From Prevotellaceae bacterium UBA7028 (GTDB lineage Bacteria; Bacteroidota; Bacteroidia; Bacteroidales; Bacteroidaceae), in the NCBI GenBank assembly GCA_002494215.1, contig DLBF01000049.1, positions 1 through 52,397 of the forward strand: DNA of 52,397 nucleotides. The letters are read 5' to 3'. The notes below the pieces were generated by a model. The model was given only the letters and a program-made list of their open reading frames with translations, searched no databases and was not told the origin of the DNA. Of this stretch, positions 7,277 through 14,983 are shown piece after piece. Each line of letters begins with the position of its first letter. Positions within the stretch are counted from its first letter, which is position 1. A program made the position numbers and the translations under genes.

Positions 7277-10200
7277 ATGATGCGCCGTTTCCTGTTTTTC
7301 CTTTTCTTTTTGCCAGTTATGGCATGGGCGGGTAAAGAAACACCTGCCAAGAAGTTGGTATCATTGCTTACCGAGTGTAAGGAACGTGAGGAACTGGTTC
7401 CAGATTCCTTCTTCTCCGACGTGCTGCTTCTGAAGCAGGAAATAAAGGAGCAGAATGATTCGGCTGCCAAGGCTATCTATAGTGCCACACTGGCTCATCT
7501 GCTGATGCAGAATCAGCATTTGTCGCAGAAATGGAGTTCGGAAACGAAGAGTCATCCTGATAGCATAAGGGAATGGAGTAGGGAGGAGTATATGCAGCAT
7601 GCATCCGACCTCTACAAGTATGCCCTTCGGGATTTGGATCTTCTTCATCGTGTACCTACCAAGGAGTGGATTCCCCTTGTTAAGAGAGGAAAGGACGAGA
7701 AAGTGTATGGTAGCAGCATGCTTGCCGTTATTTGGCAAGCGATGTACAGTGATATCTATTATGAAAAGCGGAAAACGAATGGCCTTCCCTTATTCGGGAC
7801 ATTTATCAACTTCTATAAGGAGCGTGGACTCAGAGAGGCGGCTTTCCGTCTGAGCCTGGATTCAGTTTTTGAAACGAAAAAGGCAATGCGGGAGGCATAT
7901 CTGTTGCAACTCAAGGAGGAATGTGCCGATTTGCCCTCTTGCGACAAGGTTTATATACAGCTTGCCCAATTAAAGAATACCCCCGAGAAGAAACGCCAAG
8001 TCATAGAAGAGGGCTTACGTCTGTATCCCAAGTCGGTAGAGCTTAAGAATTGGATAACAGAGCAGGAGACTCCTAATCTGTATTTCAGGATGCCAACTTT
8101 CTTGTATCCTGATTCAGAAGGAGAGGTAGAGCTGGAAGTGCAAAATTTGCAAAGTGTGTCGACTTGTATTTATCGCCTCCCTGACGATTTTCAGCAGGAT
8201 GATGAGCAGGAACTACTCACTCAGGTGCTTCGCAAGGGTAGGCTTGTAAGCAAGGACGTACATGCCTTTGCTCCTCATCCGCCTTATGAGAAATGGAATG
8301 ATACCCTGCACCTGCAAATGCCATCATTGGGTGTGTATGCTATGGTGATGCAGGCAAATACACAAGTTCCCATGGAGAAGAAACCTGAATCACAGGTTCA
8401 TCTTTTCTATGTGTCCAGATTGCGTGCTTTCTCAGTGGCATTGCCCAATAAGAGGACCCAGATTGTTGTTGTGGACGGACAGAGTGGAAAGCCTGTTCCA
8501 GGTGCCAGTGTAAAACTAATGCCCGTTCAAGACTCTTCGGCTAGAAAGTCATATACAGAATATACAACAGATGAGCGTGGAAAGGCGGAGTTCTATACTC
8601 AGTCTGTGCGGAATAGAATGAAGGTGAAACTGAGCAAGGGCGAAGACTGTATTTTGCCTGAACAAGAGCTTAATGGCTCCTCTTTCTATAATTCCTTTAC
8701 TGCGGATAAAAACGTACCCAATAAGAATTTGCGCATATTTACGGACAGAATTATCTATCGCCCAGGTCAGACAGTTTATGTGGGTGCTGTTGCCTATAGC
8801 CAGAAAGGCTGGGAGACTCAGGTTGAAGAAGCTGGGGAGTATAAGCTCACCGTAAAGGATGCAAAGGGCAACATGCTGTCAGAGCGCATTCTAAGAACCG
8901 ACGAGTTCGGCGTTCTTAATGATTCTGTTACCTTGCCTAAAGAAGCTACCCCAGGTTATTATACCATAAAGATAGGTTCAACAACACACAGTATCCGTGT
9001 GGAGGAATATCGCCGTCCTGTCTTCTATGTTGAAATGGATCCCGTTCCAGCTGTTGCATTGCCAGTTGATAGCATTCGGATAACGGGTAAGGCCATTACT
9101 TATAGCGGTGTTCCTGTAGCTGGTGCACGTGTGACGGGTAAGTCCAGCAGTTATACAGGTTTCTGGTGGTATCAACGAGACTTTTCGGATTCCCAGATTT
9201 TGGATACCGTCTATACTGACGCAGAGGGACGCTTCTCTGTGAATGTTTCCCTGGAAAGCGTGAAAAATGATCTCCGTACAGGGGCTAACTTTGTTGTGGA
9301 TGTGGATGTGCTAAGCAAACAGGGCGAGACTCAACAGGGAAATACAAGGTTCTCTCTCTGTTCACGTCCTTATGTGTTGCGAGGCGATATCCCCAGTTGT
9401 CAAGATAAAGAAAGATTGCAGCCTTGGTCGTTCGAACTTTGTGCCAGCACTGGTGCTAAGGTCGAAGGTGATATCCTTTGCCGTATCATTGAAGGTAAGG
9501 ATACGAAAAAGGCATCCTTTGTGCTGCCTGCAGGCAAGTCGGTAATACCGTCGGAATTAAAGAATATTCCCAGTGGGTCTTATCAGGTAGTGGCTCAGTA
9601 TGTGAACGGTAAGGATACCGCCCGTTATGAGCAAAAGATGGAACTCTTCTCAATGACAGATACACGTCTGGTGGAGCAGAAAGACTTGAGCATCTATACC
9701 CCATGTGACACATTCTCTATCAGCCGACCGGCTCAGGTGCAGATAGGAACTTCTTTGAAGGAGGCATGGATTTATCTTACTATGGCTCATCATGAAAAGG
9801 TATTTTTGGATACTTTAATCTGCGCACACGATACTGCTTTCGTTTGGGAGATACCTTATAAGGAAGAATATGGTGATGGCATAAGAATCAGTGCGGCTCT
9901 TTATCATAAAAGACTAAACACTGCTGTCGCGGCGTTACGTCTGGCCTTGCCGCAGAAGGAACTGAAATCATGTTGGAAGACTTTCCGCAACCGCCTGCGT
10001 CCTGGTCAGCAGGAGGAGTGGCAACTTTCTTTGCGTCATACGGATGGTACTCCTGCTAATGCTAATGTTTTGCTGAGTATGTACGATGCTTCCTTGGATG
10101 CTATCAGGAAGCACAAAATAGACTTTGGATTAAGTTATTCATATCTTATACCTTGGATCCGCTATGGACAGCTGGGGGGCATGTCATCTGGTTATAACTT

Positions 10201-12640
10201 CTATTTCCCTGTACGTTTCTTGAAGACAAAGGACTGGCAGTTCAGCGAGTACGATCCTGACTATATATATGATGTTTTTTCTTTGCAAAATGTTACGCTT
10301 GGGACTACTTCAACACTCACGGGTGCTAAAAATGGGCGTACATTACGCTTAAGGGGAGCACCCACAGCAGTGGTGATGACGTCTGAATCTGCCCAGCCGA
10401 CGTCAAGATCCAAACAACTTGTTCAAGTTGCTTCGCCACTAGCATTTGAGTCTGTTGATCAGACATTACAGGGGCAGATAGCAGGTCTGGATGTGGTGAA
10501 TTCTGATTTGCCCGAAGGCGAGATGCGTGGAACAAAGAAAGATGCTTTCTCTGAACTGGCATTCTTCCATCCCACACTTCGCACAGATGCCAATGGTGAG
10601 GTGAAGATTAGCTTCACACTGCCTGAGAGTCTTACCAGCTGGCACTTAACGGGATTTGCTCACGACAAGGATTTGTTTGCTGCTCTGATAGACGAGACCA
10701 TTGTGGCACAGAAGGAACTGATGGCTGAACTGTATCTGCCTCGCTTTCTGCGTAGCGGCGATGAGGCTTCCTTTACTGCCAGCATCCGCAATATGTCTGA
10801 ACGCTTGCAACAGGGTAAGGCTAATTGCATCATCATGGATGCTGAGACAGAGAAAGTACTTGCCCGATTCCCTGTTCAGTTCCGTTTGGAGGCTGCGTCG
10901 GATACGGTATATACCTTCCCTGTCGGTTCTTTGGACAATCATACAGCTCTGTTGGTTAAATGGGTAGCTGAGGGAACGGATTATTCTGATGGCGAACAGC
11001 GTCAGCTTCCTGTCCTGTCGGATTTGGAGACCGTTACAGAGACGCGCGCTTTCTCTGTTAACGAAAAAGGTACGTCGAAGTTTAACTTGGAGAGCCTCTT
11101 TGCCCACAATCATCCCAGCGCTACCAACCGTAACATGGTGGTTGAATATACGGCTCGTCCTGCGTGGTTGGCTCTCAAGGCGTTGCCCTCATTGTTTACT
11201 CCGCATTGCAAGTGTGTGCTCTGCACCTCGGCAGCTTATTATGCTACCAGTATGGCACAGCACATTTTGCGTCAGGTTCCTGATGCCGATGCTTTGGTTG
11301 ATTCTTTGCAGTATGGCGACATGCTATCGTTGGACTACCGCATGTCTTTGCTCTCATCACTCTCTGCGTTGCAACTTCAAGATGGATCATTCTGTTGGTT
11401 CCCTGGTATGAAAGGAAATGCTTACCTTACACGCGAGGTTGCTTTCCAGTTGGTGCGCCTTCGCCATGTAAATGTTGTAGCAGATGCTGCAACGGTTGTT
11501 GCTGAGCGTATGCTTAATAGTGCTGTGAATTATCTGGGTAGGGAGATGCACAAGCAGGTGCAGTGGATGCAAAAGGAGAAGAACGTGCAGGTGGGCCTTT
11601 CAATACTTCGTTATTTGTATATCCTTAGTCTCTCTGGCAATAAACTATATGAGGACTATCAGAAAGATGAGAAATATCTTATAGATCTTCTGATTCAGTC
11701 TTCTGGGGATAAGAAGGTGAGCATTGAAGAGGCTTCCCTTGCTGCTGTTGTACTGGAACGTAAGGGACAGACTAAGTTGGCAAATAAGTATCTGGAAGGA
11801 TTGGACAAGAAGGTTACTCATCCCGATGGTTATTACATCTCTTATCCCAGCGGTAGCTTTACCAGCATAGACCGTAAAGTGCAGACACATGTTCAGGTGA
11901 TGGAAGCTTTCCAGGAGGTGAAACCTTCTGAGCAGAAGTTGCTGAACGGTATGACGGAATGGCTCTTGCAGCAGAAACGTACCCAGCAGTGGGATGAGCC
12001 TGTTAAGACCGTGAATGCCGTTTATGCCTTGTTGTTGGATGGTTCACAGCCGTTGGATAAGGGAAATAGCGATGTACTGAAATTGCGCGAAGGTCAGAAG
12101 ACACATACCTTTGTAACGCCTCACACCTCTGTGGGTTATCTGCGTGATAGCCTCAGTGTTTCTGTTCCCAAGGAACTGAGGGTCGAGAAGCATGAGAAGG
12201 GCCTCTCCTGGGGTGCTGTTTATGCAACCTATCAGATGCCTTTGGATAGCGTAAGAGCCAGTTGGCAGGGCTTCCATATTCGCAGGGAGGTTTCTTCGCA
12301 GCAGCCTAAGGTAGGTGACCGTCTGCATGTGCGCTATACCATTACGGCTGATCGCGACTATGAGTTTGTACAGTTGACGGCTCCCCGTTCTGCAGCTGCT
12401 GAGCCTGATGCCAGCCTATCAGGCTATCGTTATCAGAGCGGGTTGGGATACTATCGTATGATACGTGATGACCGCACAGAATACTACTTCGATTCGATGC
12501 CAAAAGGCACTTATGTGATAGAGGAAGACTGGCTAATTTCACGCAACGGTAATTATCAGACGGGTTCAACCGTTATTCGGTGCCTTTACGCACCCGAATA
12601 CCGGTCGTTTACCGACTCTGGCAGACTGCTTGTCAGGTAA
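7277..12640 (+). CDS. Alpha-2-macroglobulin-like protein with TonB-plug relic
   Basis: A 1787-residue exported protein with a signal peptide at 1-19 (ending MAWAG). It has the layout of bacterial alpha-2-macroglobulins: helical N-terminal region, macroglobulin beta-domains (one around FTDRIIYRPGQTVYVGAVAY), the A2M core (DANGEVKISFTLPESLTSWHLTGFAHD near 1100) and a C-terminal alpha/alpha toroid. The CxEQ thioester is absent; the site region reads CKCVLCTSAAYY, so it should not trap proteases covalently. Around 1060-1076, SVDQTLQGQIAGLDVV matches the plug motif of SusC-type receptors, an insertion also known in other Bacteroidetes A2M proteins. ATG 7277 and 7280 are both possible starts. It stands alone after a terminator. 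Confidence 0.85.
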   Translation: MMRRFLFFLFFLPVMAWAGKETPAKKLVSLLTECKEREELVPDSFFSDVLLLKQEIKEQNDSAAKAIYSATLAHLLMQNQHLSQKWSSETKSHPDSIREWSREEYMQHASDLYKYALRDLDLLHRVPTKEWIPLVKRGKDEKVYGSSMLAVIWQAMYSDIYYEKRKTNGLPLFGTFINFYKERGLREAAFRLSLDSVFETKKAMREAYLLQLKEECADLPSCDKVYIQLAQLKNTPEKKRQVIEEGLRLYPKSVELKNWITEQETPNLYFRMPTFLYPDSEGEVELEVQNLQSVSTCIYRLPDDFQQDDEQELLTQVLRKGRLVSKDVHAFAPHPPYEKWNDTLHLQMPSLGVYAMVMQANTQVPMEKKPESQVHLFYVSRLRAFSVALPNKRTQIVVVDGQSGKPVPGASVKLMPVQDSSARKSYTEYTTDERGKAEFYTQSVRNRMKVKLSKGEDCILPEQELNGSSFYNSFTADKNVPNKNLRIFTDRIIYRPGQTVYVGAVAYSQKGWETQVEEAGEYKLTVKDAKGNMLSERILRTDEFGVLNDSVTLPKEATPGYYTIKIGSTTHSIRVEEYRRPVFYVEMDPVPAVALPVDSIRITGKAITYSGVPVAGARVTGKSSSYTGFWWYQRDFSDSQILDTVYTDAEGRFSVNVSLESVKNDLRTGANFVVDVDVLSKQGETQQGNTRFSLCSRPYVLRGDIPSCQDKERLQPWSFELCASTGAKVEGDILCRIIEGKDTKKASFVLPAGKSVIPSELKNIPSGSYQVVAQYVNGKDTARYEQKMELFSMTDTRLVEQKDLSIYTPCDTFSISRPAQVQIGTSLKEAWIYLTMAHHEKVFLDTLICAHDTAFVWEIPYKEEYGDGIRISAALYHKRLNTAVAALRLALPQKELKSCWKTFRNRLRPGQQEEWQLSLRHTDGTPANANVLLSMYDASLDAIRKHKIDFGLSYSYLIPWIRYGQLGGMSSGYNFYFPVRFLKTKDWQFSEYDPDYIYDVFSLQNVTLGTTSTLTGAKNGRTLRLRGAPTAVVMTSESAQPTSRSKQLVQVASPLAFESVDQTLQGQIAGLDVVNSDLPEGEMRGTKKDAFSELAFFHPTLRTDANGEVKISFTLPESLTSWHLTGFAHDKDLFAALIDETIVAQKELMAELYLPRFLRSGDEASFTASIRNMSERLQQGKANCIIMDAETEKVLARFPVQFRLEAASDTVYTFPVGSLDNHTALLVKWVAEGTDYSDGEQRQLPVLSDLETVTETRAFSVNEKGTSKFNLESLFAHNHPSATNRNMVVEYTARPAWLALKALPSLFTPHCKCVLCTSAAYYATSMAQHILRQVPDADALVDSLQYGDMLSLDYRMSLLSSLSALQLQDGSFCWFPGMKGNAYLTREVAFQLVRLRHVNVVADAATVVAERMLNSAVNYLGREMHKQVQWMQKEKNVQVGLSILRYLYILSLSGNKLYEDYQKDEKYLIDLLIQSSGDKKVSIEEASLAAVVLERKGQTKLANKYLEGLDKKVTHPDGYYISYPSGSFTSIDRKVQTHVQVMEAFQEVKPSEQKLLNGMTEWLLQQKRTQQWDEPVKTVNAVYALLLDGSQPLDKGNSDVLKLREGQKTHTFVTPHTSVGYLRDSLSVSVPKELRVEKHEKGLSWGAVYATYQMPLDSVRASWQGFHIRREVSSQQPKVGDRLHVRYTITADRDYEFVQLTAPRSAAAEPDASLSGYRYQSGLGYYRMIRDDRTEYYFDSMPKGTYVIEEDWLISRNGNYQTGSTVIRCLYAPEYRSFTDSGRLLVR

Positions 12641-12674
12641 TATCATGCTTTTTTCATTATAAAGTTCTCTTTTT

Positions 12675-12706
12675 TTTGGTTGGAATGTAAAAAAACAATA
12701 CATTTG
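12675..12706 (+). promoter_or_regulatory. Promoter of the fasciclin lipoprotein gene
   Basis: TTTG at 12675-12678 (-33), a 20-bp gap, then TACATTTG at 12699-12706 (-7): an essentially complete Bacteroidetes sigma-ABfr promoter. The predicted start near 12712 leaves a leader of about 38 nt before ATG 12751. Confidence 0.75.
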
Positions 12707-12750
12707 TAATTGTTTTGTTATTTAAATCGAGAACTTTAACTATAAACACA

Positions 12751-14886
12751 ATGAGAAAATTTGCATATATAGCCGGGGCGGTAGTGTCTCTATTCATGTT
12801 CAGTTGCTCTGAGTCAGTAGACGTGTCTGCTCGCTATGTCTTTAAGGAAGAAATAATTGCTGGTTACTTGCAGAAGCATGAGCAGTATAGCGAATATTGT
12901 AAGTTGCTGAAGCAGGTTCCCGTAAGCATGGTCTCCAACACATCTGTCTATCAGTTGTTGTCGGCACGTGGTAATTATACCGTCTTTGCACCTACCAATG
13001 AAGCTATACAGCTTTATTTGGATTCTTTGGTGAAGAAAAACCTTATTCCAGAGGCTTCGTGGGATGCATTCACCGATAGTGCGAAGTTAGACTCTGTCCG
13101 TAAGGTTATAGTCTATAACAGTATCATTGACGGTGGCGACGAGAATGGCTATTTCGAGGTGAATTCTTTCCCGGAGGGTGCTGCAGGTGCTACAACTGCT
13201 GAGATTGAGGTGCCTAACATGAACGACAGAAAGTTGGTGGTGAAATATACCGGTGATCCAGACAGCATCCTTATTAATGATTGTATGATAGACAAGATAA
13301 ACCATGACATTCTGGCTATCAATGGTGTTGTTCACAGTATGCACGACGTTGTGGCCCCCAGCGGAGATTCCATGGCTTTCCTATTGAAGAATATGATAGA
13401 ATCTAATAAGGGCGGCTATGTGGTGATGGCTAAACTTATACGTGCCTGTGGTCTGATGGATACTCTTGACAGAATTAAGGATGACGTCTATGAGTTAAAG
13501 TATCAGACAAAGAAGATTCCACAAATTATGCATGATAGTTCTGAAGGAGAGATGGACTTCTATTCTCCAGAACATCGTTATTTTGGCTACACCATTTTTG
13601 CTGAAACAGACGAATTCTGGTCTCGGAAGATTGGCAAGCCAATTGAGGAAATCTCTGTTGATGATATATACAACTACATAGACAGGATGGGACTCTATCC
13701 TGATGCAAATCGCGACAACAACTATAAGAGCATAGATAACCTGTTGAACCAGTTTGTTACTTATCACATGCTGCCCATGCGCCTGTCAGCAGATCGTTTG
13801 GTGAACCATTACAATGAGAAGGACTACGTAACAAGTTCGAAGAAGCCTACTGTTGCTATCTATGAGTTCTACACCACCATGGGTAAGCGCCGTTTGCTGA
13901 AGACCTTTGAGAGTAAGGAAAGTAATGGTATTTACCTAAACCGTTTCCCCAATCTTAATAATGGCCGTCGTGGTGACTATCACGAGAACTCCTGTGATCC
14001 ACAGAACGTCGGTATATTGATAGGCGAGGCTAACCTGGAGGGAGAGAACAATGTTCGTAATGGTATCATTTATCCCATTGATGAATTACTTTGGTATAGC
14101 GACAATACCCGTAACCAGATGATGCGTGGTCGCATTCGTTGGAATGTTACTGCTATGTGGCCCGAGTTTATGAATAATGACATCCGTATATCAAAGATGA
14201 CTGATGACCAACACTTGAATGTATATATTCCCACCGATGCAGAACTTGGTTATCAGTATCTTAATGATGTAATCATTGAAAAAGATACCAAGTTCTTCTA
14301 CTGGACTGGCCGTGGACACGGGTGGGCTAATATGCAGGGTGATGAGATGTCTATCCGTGGTCTCTACGAGGTTACCATGAAGCTTCCGCCTGTACCTGTA
14401 CGCGGAACCTACGAATTGCGCTTCGGTCAGCAGTGTGGTGGTAACAAGCGTGGTATGGCTCAGTTCTATTGGGGAAATGATGTTGATAAGTTGGCTGCCA
14501 TGGGTATTCCTCTGGATCTTCGTCAGGGTGCTTATTATCTGCAGACAAAGAACGGCAACGTGCCAAGCGATATTGGTTACGAGGATGATGACAAAGAAGA
14601 TGATGACTATAATGCCGCGATTGATAAGCAAATGCGTAATAACGACTTTATGAAGGGTTGTCAGCAATATGTCGCAGGCGGACCTGGCGGTAGTACATTG
14701 ATGCGTGCTTCAAATATCTGTTTGCGTCGAATCATGTTCCGTCAAACCATGGATCCGAATGAAACATACTACGTTAAGTTCAAAACGGTAATGGACGATC
14801 CCACCCGCTTCTTCTATATGGACTATCTGGAGTATTGTGCCAAGGAGGTATATGATAATCCAGAAGAGCCGGAAGATATATGGTGA
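12751..14886 (+). CDS. Fasciclin-domain lipoprotein
   Basis: A surface or periplasmic lipoprotein of 711 residues. Signal peptide with lipobox LFMFSC (Cys19). A FAS1 (fasciclin) domain follows; its H1-type motif is NYTVFAPTNEAIQLYLDSLV (about 70-90). A second, more diverged FAS1-like region seems to lie at about 200-370. The C-terminal third is unassigned and has an acidic stretch EDDDKEDDDY. FAS1 domains mediate adhesion or polysaccharide contact in other bacteria; the ligand here is unknown. I chose ATG 12751, since the upstream in-frame ATG 12715 lies at the predicted transcription start and would bury the signal peptide. Confidence 0.82.
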   Translation: MRKFAYIAGAVVSLFMFSCSESVDVSARYVFKEEIIAGYLQKHEQYSEYCKLLKQVPVSMVSNTSVYQLLSARGNYTVFAPTNEAIQLYLDSLVKKNLIPEASWDAFTDSAKLDSVRKVIVYNSIIDGGDENGYFEVNSFPEGAAGATTAEIEVPNMNDRKLVVKYTGDPDSILINDCMIDKINHDILAINGVVHSMHDVVAPSGDSMAFLLKNMIESNKGGYVVMAKLIRACGLMDTLDRIKDDVYELKYQTKKIPQIMHDSSEGEMDFYSPEHRYFGYTIFAETDEFWSRKIGKPIEEISVDDIYNYIDRMGLYPDANRDNNYKSIDNLLNQFVTYHMLPMRLSADRLVNHYNEKDYVTSSKKPTVAIYEFYTTMGKRRLLKTFESKESNGIYLNRFPNLNNGRRGDYHENSCDPQNVGILIGEANLEGENNVRNGIIYPIDELLWYSDNTRNQMMRGRIRWNVTAMWPEFMNNDIRISKMTDDQHLNVYIPTDAELGYQYLNDVIIEKDTKFFYWTGRGHGWANMQGDEMSIRGLYEVTMKLPPVPVRGTYELRFGQQCGGNKRGMAQFYWGNDVDKLAAMGIPLDLRQGAYYLQTKNGNVPSDIGYEDDDKEDDDYNAAIDKQMRNNDFMKGCQQYVAGGPGGSTLMRASNICLRRIMFRQTMDPNETYYVKFKTVMDDPTRFFYMDYLEYCAKEVYDNPEEPEDIW

Positions 14887-14945
14887 TGTTCAAATTCAAA
14901 ATTCAAAAATTATAAATTCAAAATTGGGTATAAAGTTTAAAGATA

Positions 14946-14977
14946 AAAGAAAGCGAGGTTTTTGCCTCGCTTTCTTT
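14946..14977. terminator. Bidirectional terminator between convergent genes
   Basis: AAAGAAAGCGAGG (14946-14958) pairs perfectly with CCTCGCTTTCTTT (14965-14977) across a 6-base TTTTTG-type loop. It serves the fasciclin gene (+) and the GH43 gene (-). The preceding 14888-14930 is an AATTCAAA repeat. Confidence 0.8.
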
Positions 14978-14983
14978 GTGTGG

